The notes: generated by a model from the sequence alone, not told the origin. Counted from the first letter of the stretch, positions 16,992-26,471 are shown. The stretch: 64,000 nt of DNA from Paenibacillus sp. LHD-117 (GCF_030929555.1 NZ_JAVFVT010000010.1:62001-126000), one strand, 5' to 3'. Made by a program: numbers and translations.

Positions 16992-17990
16992 TTACAGGCG
17001 AATTTCTTGTCCGGACGAGCAAGCATGAACGATCGCGTCTGCAATCTCCACCCCGTGAACAGCGTCGGCGAACGACAAATAATCAAAGCCCTGTCCGCCG
17101 CCGCGAATGCAGTCGGCTACGAAGCTGAGCTGATCTCGTAAGGCGCCATAAGTTTGCCCGTTCAGCTCGTGGTGAATGTTGAACTCCGTCGTCCGCCGCC
17201 CTTGGCCGCTCCAAACCTGCAGCCCTGAACCCGCCGTTTCGAAGTGCGCGATACCGCCCGTTCCGATCACTTCCACTTGGTCGGCGATGGCGATGCCGGC
17301 TTCGTCCGGCGTCATCCAGTTGCTATGAAGGATGGCGAGCGTACCGTTCTCGAACTGCAGCGTCGCCCACAGCACTTCCGGAGCCGCAGCCCCGGTCAGA
17401 AACCGTCCTTGCGCCCGCACGGAGATGACCCTGCTCGATGCAAACCAGACGGCCAAGTCGAGATCGTGAATCGAAAGCTCGTAAACGGTGTGCGTCCGTT
17501 TATACGTTTCGAACAATGAACGCTGACGAGACCTTTTGAAGTACATGCTGACAGGCGCCCCAAGCTGCCCTTCGCGCAGCGAACGGTAAATTTCCGCGTA
17601 GCGCGGATCGAACCGCAGCAGATGGCCAGGCAGCACCTGACGGCCTGCTTCGCGAGCGGCCTCCAGCATCGCGCGAGCCTCGTCCAGCCGGGTGGATATG
17701 GGCTTCTCAACGAGCACATGTTTGCCCGTCTGCAGCGCCTGCAGCGTCGGAGCTAGGTGCTCCTTCTCGTAAGTGACGACGCTGACGAGATCGATATCGT
17801 CCCTTCGCAGCAACTCCTCGTAGGACTCGTAACGGTCAGCCGTCCCGCATTTCTCTCCCATCGCCCTCAGGCGATCCGGGCGGTTATCGCATATGGCGAC
17901 GAGCTCGACCTGCGGCAGGGAGCGGTAAGCTTCCAGGTGGCTTTCTCCCCAACTGCCAAGGCCGATGACGGCCGCTCTTACTTTATCCAT
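16992..17990 (-). CDS. Gfo/Idh/MocA family oxidoreductase (2)
   Basis: A 332-residue paralogue of the neighbouring dehydrogenase. It has the Rossmann motif RAAVIGLGSWGESHLEAY, VAICDNRPDR, the GKHVLVEKPISTRLDEA catalytic Lys segment and VYELSIHDLDLAVWFAS in the substrate domain. ATG 17990 lies nine bases from AAGGAGG and overlaps the end of the alcohol dehydrogenase gene by eight bases, so translation is probably coupled. It would act in the cytoplasm as an NAD(P)-linked oxidoreductase on a sugar or cyclitol. Low similarity to its neighbour over the second half suggests a different step or direction rather than a recent duplicate. Confidence 0.88.
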   Translation of the reverse strand: MDKVRAAVIGLGSWGESHLEAYRSLPQVELVAICDNRPDRLRAMGEKCGTADRYESYEELLRRDDIDLVSVVTYEKEHLAPTLQALQTGKHVLVEKPISTRLDEARAMLEAAREAGRQVLPGHLLRFDPRYAEIYRSLREGQLGAPVSMYFKRSRQRSLFETYKRTHTVYELSIHDLDLAVWFASSRVISVRAQGRFLTGAAAPEVLWATLQFENGTLAILHSNWMTPDEAGIAIADQVEVIGTGGIAHFETAGSGLQVWSGQGRRTTEFNIHHELNGQTYGALRDQLSFVADCIRGGGQGFDYLSFADAVHGVEIADAIVHACSSGQEIRL

Positions 17991-19026
17991 GGTCATGCTC
18001 CTCCTTAACGGGCTGCAAGAAAATTTTCCCGCTGCTGACCTTGCCTTGAACGAGATTCCGGAAGGCGGCGTCGGCTTCGTCCAGCGGCCGGATTTCCGTC
18101 CAGCCTTCTTCTGTGATCTTCCCCTGCTCGAGCAGTTCGACTGCGTCGGCGAAATCGCGGGCCGTATAGCAGAAAGAGCCGAGCAGCTCAATCTCGCTGC
18201 GGATCAAATAATTGATCGGCAACTCTGTCTCATCGATGCCGAGCCCGATGTTCATGAACGTGCCGCCCGGATTGACGAGTCGAATGGCGGTTTCCCGTGT
18301 CGGCTGGAACCCAGCGGCATCTACGACGACATCGGTGCCTTTGCCGTTGAAAGCAGCCCGTACGACCGATTCGAGCGACTCCTCCCTCGGGTTCGCGGTT
18401 AGCCGAAACCCGAGGCGGCGGACCATTTCCAGCCTCTCGGTGTTCGTATCTGCGATCAGCACTTCTGACGCCCCGAGTATCCGAGCCGCCATCGCGCACA
18501 GCATGCCGATGCCTCCGGCTCCGAAAACGACGACCGCCGCGAGCGGATGGCGGACCATCGCCCGACGCGTCGCCCTCAGCGAGCAGGCGAGCGGCTCTGC
18601 CAAGCTGGCCCGGAAAGGATTCAGCTCCGCGGACACCGCGACCAAAGCACCTTCAGGTACGACTGCGAATTCAGCGAACGCGCCCGGCCGGTGGACACCG
18701 ATGATTTGTCTTTTCTCGCACAGTTGCGTATAGCCGTTACGGCAACTCCGGCATAATCCGCAGTACAGCAGTGGGTTGACGACAGCCTTCTGTCCGGGGA
18801 CGTAACGGTCTGCTCCGGCACCGTTACGCTCCACGATGCCGCAAGTCTCATGGCCCATCACGAGAGGAGGCACTCGAAGGCTGTTGTGGCCGAGATAGCC
18901 CTCCAGCTCCGATCCGCAAATTCCGACCGACTGAATGCGAAGTAGCACCTCGCCCGGCCCCGGTTCCGGGATGTCGCGCTCTTCGATCCGAATGTGCTCC
19001 GGGGCGCTCCATACTGCCGTTTTCAT
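17983..19026 (-). CDS. Zinc-dependent medium-chain alcohol/polyol dehydrogenase
   Basis: A 347-residue MDR enzyme. It has the catalytic-zinc segment VGICGSELEGYLGHN and GHETCGIVE, the four-Cys structural zinc loop CGLCRSCRNGYTQLC, and the cofactor motif VVVFGAGGIGMLCAMAARILGASEVLIADTN; the Asp after the third strand favours NAD over NADP. It resembles sorbitol/threonine dehydrogenases, including GutB/Tdh types. ATG 19026 overlaps the stop of the aminotransferase gene as ATGA, a classic coupled arrangement, with AAGGAGG upstream. The start with 16 extra residues is not needed. Its place between the aminotransferase and two Gfo/Idh/MocA genes suggests oxidation of a hydroxyl group in the same catabolic route. 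Confidence 0.9.
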   Translation of the reverse strand: MKTAVWSAPEHIRIEERDIPEPGPGEVLLRIQSVGICGSELEGYLGHNSLRVPPLVMGHETCGIVERNGAGADRYVPGQKAVVNPLLYCGLCRSCRNGYTQLCEKRQIIGVHRPGAFAEFAVVPEGALVAVSAELNPFRASLAEPLACSLRATRRAMVRHPLAAVVVFGAGGIGMLCAMAARILGASEVLIADTNTERLEMVRRLGFRLTANPREESLESVVRAAFNGKGTDVVVDAAGFQPTRETAIRLVNPGGTFMNIGLGIDETELPINYLIRSEIELLGSFCYTARDFADAVELLEQGKITEEGWTEIRPLDEADAAFRNLVQGKVSSGKIFLQPVKEEHDHG

Positions 19027-20171
19027 AACTTTTCGACCTCCTTCGCCTGGCCGACGAAGCCTTCCGACAAGCAATCGATCAGGCGGTCCACGTCTGCGCT
19101 GTCGTTAAACAAATGAATCGACGCTCGGAACCGGCCGTCGCCGCCCCACAAATAGATCCGCTGCATCTGCAGCAGCTCGGAAATCTCATCGCCCCGTTCG
19201 GAAATGACGCAGATGTTGCCGGCCCTCCTGAGCGGGTCCTTCGGCGTCATGATCTCGAAGCCGAGCCCTTCCAGCTTGCCGATCAGCTCGTCGCCGAGCC
19301 TCAGGATATGGTTTTCGATCCGGTCTATTCCCGTATCTAGCAGCAACTTGGTGGAATGATTGAGCGCATACACCGTCGGATAGCTCGGATACCCTGTTTC
19401 GAACCGCTGGGCGTTCTTATGGAATTCGTAGCTGCTGTGGCGAATCGGGCTAAACATATCAACCACGCTTCGCCAGCCGACCGAACGCGGCATGAAATCC
19501 GCCAGCCGCTCCGGGTTGATGCCGAGAATGCCGAGGCCATGAATACCCAACAGCCATTTGTATGAGCTGCACACGAGAAAATCGGTTTCATTCATGTCGA
19601 CCGGAACGGCGCCGAGCGATTGCGTGGCATCCAGCAGAAGCAGCGCTTCCGTTCGTTTCAACCGATCGTACAATCCGCGGTAGTCGAGTCGAGTACCCGA
19701 CAAATAACTGACATGGCTCGTCATGACGAGCCGGGTTCGCTCATCTACGCATTCCAGTATATTATCTGGCGTAATTTGCCAATTCGTATGCTCCACGAAC
19801 CGGACCTCCACGCCTCTGTCCTGCAGCACGAGCCAAGGTAGAATGCCTGACGGGAATTCCAGCCGGTTGACGACGACGTTGTCGCCGGGGCGGAAAGCGA
19901 GAGAGCCCGCGATCATGGAGATGATTTCCGAAGAGTTGGACAACAGGCTGATATTTTCCGGTTTTCCGCCGAGCAGGAGAGCGAGGTTCGATTTGCACGA
20001 CGCTTCGATCGCTGCGTTGTTCTCCCTGCCTCCAGGCCCCTCGCTACGAAGGTTCATATAATCGTTGACGGCTTCCAAGCTTCCCTTGAGAGGTGGGGTT
20101 TCGGCGCCGCTGTAAAACCATGTGTTGTCCTCCATGCCGATAAACAATTGTTTGTTCAATAAAGCTTCCAT
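19023..20171 (-). CDS. Class V aminotransferase (cysteine desulfurase/isopenicillin-epimerase-like fold)
   Basis: A 382-residue PLP-dependent enzyme. Visible landmarks are a conserved small-residue stretch SNSSEIISMIAGSLAFRPGDNVVVNRLEFPSG (phosphate contacts), VMTSHVSYLSGTRLDYRGL, LLLLDATQSLGAVPVDM (Asp and Gln that contact the cofactor ring) and CSSYKWLLGIHGLGIL with the Schiff-base lysine. Class V members include Ser-pyruvate and phosphonate aminotransferases, cysteine desulfurases and sugar-amine lyases. No iron-sulfur genes are nearby, so desulfurase work is unlikely. In this operon, with RidA and an M20 deacylase, removal of an amino group from an amino sugar or amino acid-like product is a reasonable inference. 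The stop overlaps the dehydrogenase start. Confidence 0.85.
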   Translation of the reverse strand: MEALLNKQLFIGMEDNTWFYSGAETPPLKGSLEAVNDYMNLRSEGPGGRENNAAIEASCKSNLALLLGGKPENISLLSNSSEIISMIAGSLAFRPGDNVVVNRLEFPSGILPWLVLQDRGVEVRFVEHTNWQITPDNILECVDERTRLVMTSHVSYLSGTRLDYRGLYDRLKRTEALLLLDATQSLGAVPVDMNETDFLVCSSYKWLLGIHGLGILGINPERLADFMPRSVGWRSVVDMFSPIRHSSYEFHKNAQRFETGYPSYPTVYALNHSTKLLLDTGIDRIENHILRLGDELIGKLEGLGFEIMTPKDPLRRAGNICVISERGDEISELLQMQRIYLWGGDGRFRASIHLFNDSADVDRLIDCLSEGFVGQAKEVEKL

Positions 20172-20202
20172 AGGCTCTCACTCCTCGTATTTCAATCCGT
20201 CC

Positions 20203-20943
20203 TTATAGGTTGGGGGGAATATTCAGCCTCCGAAAATGGTTCAGTGCTTTTTCGATGTGTTTGCTGGCGGATGACAGAAGAAAAGGTCCATGGCCGGGAT
20301 ACATCCTTTCGATCGCGAGTCCACGCAGCTTCTTCAAGGTTGCGGCGTAGTCAGGGATGCTGCAATCCCATATGTTTTGCAGCACTGTCTTCCCGCCCGC
20401 GAAGACGGTGTCTCCCGAGAATAACGAACGTGCTCCGTCAGCTTCTTCCATGAAGTAGCTGACATGTCCTCGCGCGTGGCCGGGCGTATCAATAACCCTC
20501 AGCGTTCGGCGGCCGATGCGAATCCGGCTGCCTTCCCGGACAGTCTCATCGACAGGGCAAGGTGGAAACACGAAGTTAGTCGGGTACACGCCTGCTTCGA
20601 TTGCCGGGCCTATACTTGTTTTGACCGGATCGGCCGTTTCCACCCACGGAGCCGCCTCTTCCGAGGCGATGACCCGTAAGCCGAATGCCCGCCGAAAGTA
20701 AGCCGCCCCGGCCGCATGGTCCGCGTGTGCGTGCGTCAGAAGCAATTGTGTAACATACTTCATCGCAACGCCCGCAGCTTCGACTTTTCGCTCGATGCGC
20801 TCCGGTTCGACCCCGCCGCCAGCATCGATCAGAGCATACTCGTCGCCGTCTCCTACCAGATACACGCTGCAGTCAAGCGTGTGGCTCATCTCGAAGCCAT
20901 GCTGTCCGCTGCCAACCAGCCATACGCCTTCCCCAAGCCGCAT
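20203..20943 (-). CDS. MBL-fold metallo-hydrolase
   Basis: A protein of about 246 residues with the metallo-beta-lactamase signature LLTHAHADHAAGAAYF (HxHxDH), a later IDTPGHARGHVSYF histidine, SGDTVFAGGKTV (Asp) and MYPGHGPF (last His). All metal ligands appear intact. The fold serves glyoxalase II, lactonases and many other hydrolases; the short form without extra domains and its place in a sugar cluster fit a lactonase or thioester hydrolase. ATG 20943 is nine bases from AGGAG and preferred over ATG 20952. It follows the RidA gene closely and precedes the aminotransferase in the same direction. Confidence 0.87.
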   Translation of the reverse strand: MRLGEGVWLVGSGQHGFEMSHTLDCSVYLVGDGDEYALIDAGGGVEPERIERKVEAAGVAMKYVTQLLLTHAHADHAAGAAYFRRAFGLRVIASEEAAPWVETADPVKTSIGPAIEAGVYPTNFVFPPCPVDETVREGSRIRIGRRTLRVIDTPGHARGHVSYFMEEADGARSLFSGDTVFAGGKTVLQNIWDCSIPDYAATLKKLRGLAIERMYPGHGPFLLSSASKHIEKALNHFRRLNIPPNL

Positions 20944-20955
20944 AACGCTCATCTC

Positions 20956-21354
20956 CTATGGAATGAATGCGATGCATTCGATTTCGACTTTCATGCCGGG
21001 CGGGAACTTGACGATCTCCACCGTGCTTCTTGCAGGAGGCGTCTCCCGGAAATAGGAAACATAGGTTTCGTTGTAGACTGTAAAATCGTTCAAATCCTCG
21101 AGAAATGACGTAACCTTAACCACATGCTCCAGGGAGGTCCCTGCCGCCAGCAGAATTTCATCGATGTACGTCAGCACGATCGCCGTTTGTTCGGCTGCGT
21201 TGCCGGGAGATAGCACCGCGCCCGTCGTAAGGTCGAACGGACACGTCCCGGACACGTAAACCAAATCTCCCAACTTGATCGCTTGGGAATATGCCCCGCT
21301 CGGCTTCGGTGCCTTATCGGTATAAATGATTTCTTTGCGCATCGCTTCGTTCAA
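20956..21354 (-). CDS. RidA family reactive enamine/imine deaminase
   Basis: A 132-residue protein with the YjgF/RidA pattern: PKPSGAYSQAIKLGDLVYVSGTCPFD, then QTAIVLTYIDEILLAAGTSLEHVVKVTSFLEDLNDF, YNETYVSYFRETPPARSTVEIVKFPPGMKVEIECIAFIP. The Arg of PPARSTVE and the late Glu of the EIECIA stretch, which form the substrate pocket in active RidA, are present. RidA hydrolyses 2-aminoacrylate and related imines made by PLP enzymes, which fits a neighbour aminotransferase. The frame begins with TTG 21354 or ATG 21342; both have imperfect ribosome sites around GAGAGGGG. The stop lies a few bases before the MBL gene. Confidence 0.9.
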   Translation of the reverse strand: MNEAMRKEIIYTDKAPKPSGAYSQAIKLGDLVYVSGTCPFDLTTGAVLSPGNAAEQTAIVLTYIDEILLAAGTSLEHVVKVTSFLEDLNDFTVYNETYVSYFRETPPARSTVEIVKFPPGMKVEIECIAFIP

Positions 21355-21375
21355 GCCCCTCTCGACAACGCCGGT

Positions 21376-22551
21376 TCAGCTTATGCCCGCCAGCGCAATA
21401 TAAAATTCGGCGGCACGGATGACATCCATAGCCTCCACCCATTCCTCACGGGAATGGGCCTGTGCAATCGAGCCCGGACCGAATACAATGCTCGGGATGC
21501 CCCCCAATTGCTGAAGCTTGCTTGCGTCGGTGCCGTAAGGAACCCCGATCACCTCCGGGTTTATCCCGAGCAAAACGGCGGCTTCCTGGGCATGCCGCAC
21601 GACCTCGGCATCCGGCGAAGTATCCAGCGCCCAATCGGACAGAAGCTCCCTGCACTCGAACCGCACGCGGGTCAAATCGAGCGAACGCTCCAAATCCGCT
21701 ACGAGTCGTCCCCTTACTTCGTCGGGTCGCTCGCCTGGGATAATCCGGCGGTCTACCTGAATTTCGCAACTTTCCGGTACGATGTTGATCTGGCCGCCGC
21801 TTTCGATAGTGCCGACTGAAATCGTTGGCCGACCGCACAGCGGGTGAGACAAACCGCTCAGCTCCGGTTCCGCATGGTTTCGTATGAAAGTTAAAATGTC
21901 CATCATCTGATAGATGGCGTTGTCGCCTTCGTGAGGAACGGAGCTGTGCGCGGCTTTTCCTTTCGTGCGGATCGCGAAACGAGCGCAGCCCTTCGTCGCG
22001 GTGACTATGCGCAGCCCAGTTGGTTCCCCGACGACGGCTCCGGCAACGGCGACCGGCTCTTCCAACCAGCGGAGCACACCGCGATAAGCCGCTTCTTCGT
22101 CGACGACGGCGCACAACACAAGATCGCGCGGCAGCCGGTCACGGTTCGCGGCCCAATATTCCATCGCGTGAACCATACTGGCGAGTGAGCTCTTCGTGTC
22201 GCAGGCGCCCCGCCCGTACAACCGGCCGTCCCGGTAAATCGGTTCCAGAGCGTTGTCCATGCTGCCGAGCGGAACGGTGTCCATGTGTGATTCGAACAGC
22301 AGCGCCCCTTCCGGCCGACCGACTCTCAGCTCTGCGATCAGATTGTCGCGACCCTCGAACACCCGCTGCCTTCGGACCGCAAGCCCAGCCCTCGTCAGCC
22401 GTTCCTCCAAATAGTCCGCTACCTTCGCCTCTCCCTGGGCGTTCGCGTCGAAGTGCGGATTGACGCTCTCGATGCGGATCAGATCTTCCAGCAGCAGCAG
22501 TACGGGATGCCGGCTGGCATTCGCCTGTGTCCTAATTTGTTCAGTTCCCAC
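21376..22551 (-). CDS. M20 family metallopeptidase/deacylase (ArgE/DapE type)
   Basis: A 391-residue zinc hydrolase. Metal and catalytic residues appear in order: LLFESHMDTVPLG (His, Asp), YGRGACDTKSSLASM (bridging Asp), VVDEEAAYRG (catalytic and ligand Glu), VVGEPTGLRI (ligand Glu) and IAQAHSREEWVE (last His). A dimerisation domain runs from about residue 180 to 290 (KAAHSSVPHEGDNAI). Relatives remove acetyl, succinyl or carbamoyl groups from amino acids. GTG 22551 has GGGGGA upstream. Its place between the permeases and RidA suggests that an N-acylated substrate is imported and deacylated before deamination; that is inference. Confidence 0.9.
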   Translation of the reverse strand: MGTEQIRTQANASRHPVLLLLEDLIRIESVNPHFDANAQGEAKVADYLEERLTRAGLAVRRQRVFEGRDNLIAELRVGRPEGALLFESHMDTVPLGSMDNALEPIYRDGRLYGRGACDTKSSLASMVHAMEYWAANRDRLPRDLVLCAVVDEEAAYRGVLRWLEEPVAVAGAVVGEPTGLRIVTATKGCARFAIRTKGKAAHSSVPHEGDNAIYQMMDILTFIRNHAEPELSGLSHPLCGRPTISVGTIESGGQINIVPESCEIQVDRRIIPGERPDEVRGRLVADLERSLDLTRVRFECRELLSDWALDTSPDAEVVRHAQEAAVLLGINPEVIGVPYGTDASKLQQLGGIPSIVFGPGSIAQAHSREEWVEAMDVIRAAEFYIALAGIS

Positions 22552-22572
22552 GGATAGTCCCCCTAACGCCGC

Positions 22573-23454
22573 TCAATCTTTGACGCTGCCCAAAGTCATG
22601 CCAGTTACGAAGTATTTTTGCAGGAACGGATAGACGAGCAGTATCGGCAGCGACCCGAGGAAAATTTGTGCCGACTTGATCGTCCGATCCGAAATTAGCC
22701 GCATGTTTTTCAAATCCTGTTCAGTCATGTTGGTGAAATCCTGCTTTATGACGATCGTCTGGAGGTAGCTCTGAAGCGGATACCTGTCCGGCGAATTCAT
22801 GAAAATCAATCCGTCGAACCAGGCGTTCCAATGGCTGACGACTGTCAGCAGTGTAATGGTGGCAAGTGCGGGCAAGGATAGCGGCACGAACACCCGGAAC
22901 AGTGTACTCAGATGGCCGGCACCGTCTATGAATGCCGCCTCTTCCATCTCACGGGGAAGCCCGCGAAAGAAGTTGAGCAACAAAATAATATTGAATACGG
23001 GAACCGCGCCCGGCAAAATCAACGCCCAGATCGAGCCCATAATTCCTGTCTCCCGGACGACCATGAAGAGCGGAATAAGCCCGCCGCTGAATAGAATCGT
23101 CACCATAAAGAACCAGGCGTACAACGTACGCGGTTTGAACCGTTCGCTTTCTTTAGATAACGGATACGCCGTGATCAGCGTCAGCAGCATATTGATGCCA
23201 CCGCCGAGCGCCACGCGCTCAAGCGTCACGACGAGGGATTTCAGGAAACGGTCCGAGCTCATGACGAACTCGTATGACTTCCAGTTGAAGCCGACCGGCC
23301 AGAACTTGACGAGTCCCCCCGTGGCCGCAGCGTTTGAACTGAACGATACCGCCAAAACATGAATGAGCGGCAAGATGCACAGAAGCCCGAGGAAGCCGAG
23401 CAGGACATAGTTGAACCATTGGAAAACTTGTCTGGACCAAGATCGATTCTGCAT
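22573..23454 (-). CDS. LplC-like carbohydrate ABC transporter permease
   Basis: A 293-residue inner-membrane protein with six likely helices (for example YVLLGFLGLLCILPLIHVLAVSF at residues 15-37 and ILFSGGLIPLFMVV near 110). The EAA loop that docks the ATPase is visible as EMEEAAFIDGAGHLSTLFRVFVPLSLPALA. The long first loop and the end KYFVTGMTLGSVKD match the LplC/YtcP group, which pairs with LplB and a family-1-like binding lipoprotein. ATG 23454 follows a GGGGGG stretch. Nine bases separate it from the partner permease gene. No ATPase gene is present, as is usual when a shared MsmX-type ATPase is used. Confidence 0.92.
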   Translation of the reverse strand: MQNRSWSRQVFQWFNYVLLGFLGLLCILPLIHVLAVSFSSNAAATGGLVKFWPVGFNWKSYEFVMSSDRFLKSLVVTLERVALGGGINMLLTLITAYPLSKESERFKPRTLYAWFFMVTILFSGGLIPLFMVVRETGIMGSIWALILPGAVPVFNIILLLNFFRGLPREMEEAAFIDGAGHLSTLFRVFVPLSLPALATITLLTVVSHWNAWFDGLIFMNSPDRYPLQSYLQTIVIKQDFTNMTEQDLKNMRLISDRTIKSAQIFLGSLPILLVYPFLQKYFVTGMTLGSVKD

Positions 23455-23463
23455 GCCGCCCCC

Positions 23464-24360
23464 CTAAAAGATCCTGTATTTGGCCAGTTTGTAGGCCAAA
23501 TAATAGGTCGTGGAAATAAGCACCAGTGAAACGACGGATTTGAACAGTCCGATAGCCGTTGCAGGCCCGTATTGCGCGGATATAAGCCCCATCCGGTATA
23601 CATAGGTGTCGATAATGTCACCGCTGTCGTACACTTGAGCGCTGTACAGGTTGAACACTTGCTCGAACCCGGCGTTAAGCACATTGCCGAGGCTGAGCGT
23701 CAGTAGGAGAACGATGATCGGCCGGATACCGGGCAGCGTAATGTGCCACGTTTGCCGAAGCCGTCCTGCCCCGTCCATGAAGGAAGCTTCGTATAGCGCC
23801 GGATTGATGCCAGTGAGCGCCGCCAGATACAAGATCGTGCTGAAACCGAATTCCTTCCATATGTCAGAGACGACGAGCACGTACGGAAACCAGCGGTTTT
23901 CACCGAGGAAATAAATCGGTTCGATACCGAACAAGCCGAGAAAAGTGTTCACGATTCCGGTGGAGGGAGAGAGAATGTCGATCAGCACACCCCCTAAGAT
24001 GACCCAGGACAGAAAATGCGGCAAATAAATAAGAGACTGGACGCTTCGTTTGAAGACGCGGTGCCGGACTTCGTTGAGAAGCAAGGATACCGTAAGCGGT
24101 ACGATTACACCCGCAATGATTTTCATGACCGAGATGAACACCGTGTTCCGCAGCACTTCCATCGTGTCGGACAAGCTCAGTATGTAGTGGAAGTGCTTCA
24201 AGCCGACCCATTCCGACCGGAAGAAGCCTTTGGTTGGCATGTATTTCTCGAAAGCGATGACGATACCGAGCATCGGGCCGTAGCTGTAAATCAGGACCAG
24301 AATGACCGCCGGTAGGAGTAGCAGATGCAAAGGAAAATTCGAGACGGCTGAGCGCTTCAT
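23464..24360 (-). CDS. LplB-like carbohydrate ABC transporter permease
   Basis: A 298-residue permease partner. It begins with a short cytoplasmic stretch, and the first helix is LHLLLLPAVILVLIYSYGPMLGIVIAFEKY. The ATPase-docking loop is ALYEASFMDGAGRLRQTWHITLPGIRPIIVL. The pattern YMPTKGFFRSEWVGLKHF in the first outer loop is typical of LplB/YtcP-type systems. ATG 24360 has AAAGGAG seven to eight bases upstream. With the adjacent LplC-like permease and the lipoprotein at 24447-26114 it forms a complete importer apart from the ATPase. The substrate is probably an oligosaccharide or a sugar derivative processed by the enzymes downstream. Confidence 0.92.
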   Translation of the reverse strand: MKRSAVSNFPLHLLLLPAVILVLIYSYGPMLGIVIAFEKYMPTKGFFRSEWVGLKHFHYILSLSDTMEVLRNTVFISVMKIIAGVIVPLTVSLLLNEVRHRVFKRSVQSLIYLPHFLSWVILGGVLIDILSPSTGIVNTFLGLFGIEPIYFLGENRWFPYVLVVSDIWKEFGFSTILYLAALTGINPALYEASFMDGAGRLRQTWHITLPGIRPIIVLLLTLSLGNVLNAGFEQVFNLYSAQVYDSGDIIDTYVYRMGLISAQYGPATAIGLFKSVVSLVLISTTYYLAYKLAKYRIF

Positions 24361-24446
24361 GGCTGGTCTCCTTTCCTGGGTTCGAGAGTGGGTGAACAGG
24401 GGAAGCTTGTGCGCTTCCCCGCAGTTCCGTCACCCGAAGCGGTTAG

Positions 24447-26114
24447 TTACCGGCTTGCGTACCATGCGTTAACTTCTTCCGTTACGGCGTCGCCGCCACG
24501 TGTTTTCCATTCGGTCACGAACTTGTCGAACTCGTCGATCGAAGCAGCGCCGAAAATAATTTTCGTGAATGTCTCCAGCTGAACCTTTGTCAGATCCGCG
24601 CTTCTTTCCGTCATGATCGGCAACGGTGAAGTAATGAATTCATCGTTCACATATTGATCGTTCTGGCGATATTTGTCCGTCACAGCCATCGAGCCGTCCT
24701 TGCCGAAGATGGCGTTCCAGCCCCACAGCTTGCGGTCGCCGCCTTGGAAGGACTTGATTTTGTCGAACACACCTTTGTCGTCGCCAGTAAGCTCCGAGGT
24801 GTCGCCCGAATCAAGCGCCTTTGTCACCTTGATGCGTTGATCGGCGTTTTTGAACGCACGGTAGGATGCGATCTTGTTCATTTGCCAGATTTCGGTGTTG
24901 CCGTCATTGATGAACTGCTTGTTGATCGCGTCGTCTTTATTCTCATAGAACAGTTCGACCCACATATCGAGCATCGAGAACAAAGCTTCCGGGTGCTCGA
25001 CGCCTTTCTTAACGACCCAGTAGCCGAGCGTGCCGAGCGCGGCCTGGTTTTTGGCGGGTTCGGAGTCGACCGACACGATTGGGAAAGCATTCCATTCGGC
25101 GTTCGGATCCTGGTCAATATTTTGCTGGAGTGGCCATAGGCCGGCATACGGGCTGTTAAACAGGACGCCGACTTTGCTGCTGACGATCGTCTCAACTACC
25201 TTGCCTAAATCCTTGGAGCCGAACTCCGGATCGATCTGCTTTTTCTTGAACATATTCTGGAGCGCTTGCAGCGCGTTTTTCATTTCCGGCTGCACACTGC
25301 TGTATTGCAGCTTGCCGTCCGCGTCTTTGAGCCATATGTTGTTATAAGCGTGGAAGCCGTTGAAGAAGCCGGTCAGCGTCGATAAATTCATGTCCACGGC
25401 CAGCCCGAATGTATCGTTCTTGTTGTTACCGTCCGGATCTTTCGTCGTGAACGCGTCGATGATATTGAGCAGGTCGTCCATCGTTTTCGGCTCGGACAGA
25501 CTCAGCTTCTTCAGCCAATCGGTACGGATCCAGACCATTTGGGCGCCTTCCTTCGGCGTACCGGTGAACGGAATAGCGAGCAGCTTGCCGTCCACCTTCG
25601 CCGATTCGAGAGCATTCGCCCCCCCTTCGGTTAGGATGTTTTTCGCTCTCTCGGGAGCACTTTCATATGCTGCAGTCAAGTCCTCGAGCAAACCTGCTTC
25701 AGCTAGCTGCTTGAACTGCGTCGCCGAAGCCCTGAAGAAGTCGGGAATGTCCCCTGTGGAGATCATCAGGTTCGTCTTCTGCTCCCACTGGCTTTCGTCG
25801 ACAGTCCACACCGTTTTGATTTTAACGCCGTAGCGACTCTCGTATTCCCGGGTCCACGGATTGTTGTCGACATCGTCACCGGCGGCGTATTTGAGCGTTG
25901 GAGCGAGCGTGCCGACCGTCGTCAACGTGATGGGCGGATCAAATTTTCCGTCAGACGGAGCAGGCGTTTCGTCGCTGTTGGAAGCGGATGGCGCAACGCT
26001 GGCTTCGCTGGTCGCACTCGAGGAAGGCTCTACCTTGTTTTTGCCGTTGCATGCGGACATCGTCGCCGCTGCGATAAGAACCAAAATCAAAACCCAACTG
26101 AACTTGCGTCTCAT
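24447..26114 (-). CDS. Extracellular solute-binding lipoprotein (LplA-like)
   Basis: A 555-residue lipoprotein. Residues 1-24 are a lipoprotein signal ending ATMSACNG, so Cys is lipidated at about position 22. A Ser/Ala-rich linker follows, and the binding domain has WTREYESRYGVKIKTVWTVDESQWEQKTNLMISTGDIPDFF, typical of LplA/family-1 sugar-binding proteins of Paenibacillus and B. subtilis. ATG 26114 follows GGGAGG; a start five codons upstream is less likely. It precedes its two permeases by about 90 bases. It should capture the cluster's substrate at the cell surface and pass it to the LplBC-like channel. Confidence 0.9.
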   Translation of the reverse strand: MRRKFSWVLILVLIAAATMSACNGKNKVEPSSSATSEASVAPSASNSDETPAPSDGKFDPPITLTTVGTLAPTLKYAAGDDVDNNPWTREYESRYGVKIKTVWTVDESQWEQKTNLMISTGDIPDFFRASATQFKQLAEAGLLEDLTAAYESAPERAKNILTEGGANALESAKVDGKLLAIPFTGTPKEGAQMVWIRTDWLKKLSLSEPKTMDDLLNIIDAFTTKDPDGNNKNDTFGLAVDMNLSTLTGFFNGFHAYNNIWLKDADGKLQYSSVQPEMKNALQALQNMFKKKQIDPEFGSKDLGKVVETIVSSKVGVLFNSPYAGLWPLQQNIDQDPNAEWNAFPIVSVDSEPAKNQAALGTLGYWVVKKGVEHPEALFSMLDMWVELFYENKDDAINKQFINDGNTEIWQMNKIASYRAFKNADQRIKVTKALDSGDTSELTGDDKGVFDKIKSFQGGDRKLWGWNAIFGKDGSMAVTDKYRQNDQYVNDEFITSPLPIMTERSADLTKVQLETFTKIIFGAASIDEFDKFVTEWKTRGGDAVTEEVNAWYASR

Positions 26115-26471
26115 GTTTATTCCTCCCAATTCGGTATAAGTGTATTTTAGGAATTCCGCTTCTGTGAGGGGGTTGATTTCTGGTCTCTTCTCTAAGACAA
26201 TAGAGTTGAGAGCTTACCCACGCCAAGTGATCTGCTCTTGCAACTCCCGGTTGGACGAATATGCATGACACGCCATTCGCTGAAGTTGCCACTTCGCTTG
26301 TGGCACATGCCGTATTCTTTTCTCCGGGTTTTTTGCTTTTCTTGTGAACGAAAGACTATCCCCTTCTTCCCTCCTTCGCCTAACTTGTAATCTATTTAAA
26401 TTTTCCGTTGCAGCCACATTGCCCCTCGCACCCGTCTTGCGCAGGTGAGCACGCAATCGGAAAAATTCAAA
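26115..26471. other. Non-coding gap between GH20-like and lipoprotein genes
   Basis: These 357 bases hold no credible gene. On the minus strand there is a purine-rich GAAGGAGGGAAGAAGGG stretch near 26365 not followed by a start codon, and a small GCCAC/GTGGC hairpin near 26290. A separate promoter for the importer genes may be present, but I cannot point to convincing -35/-10 boxes. Confidence 0.4.
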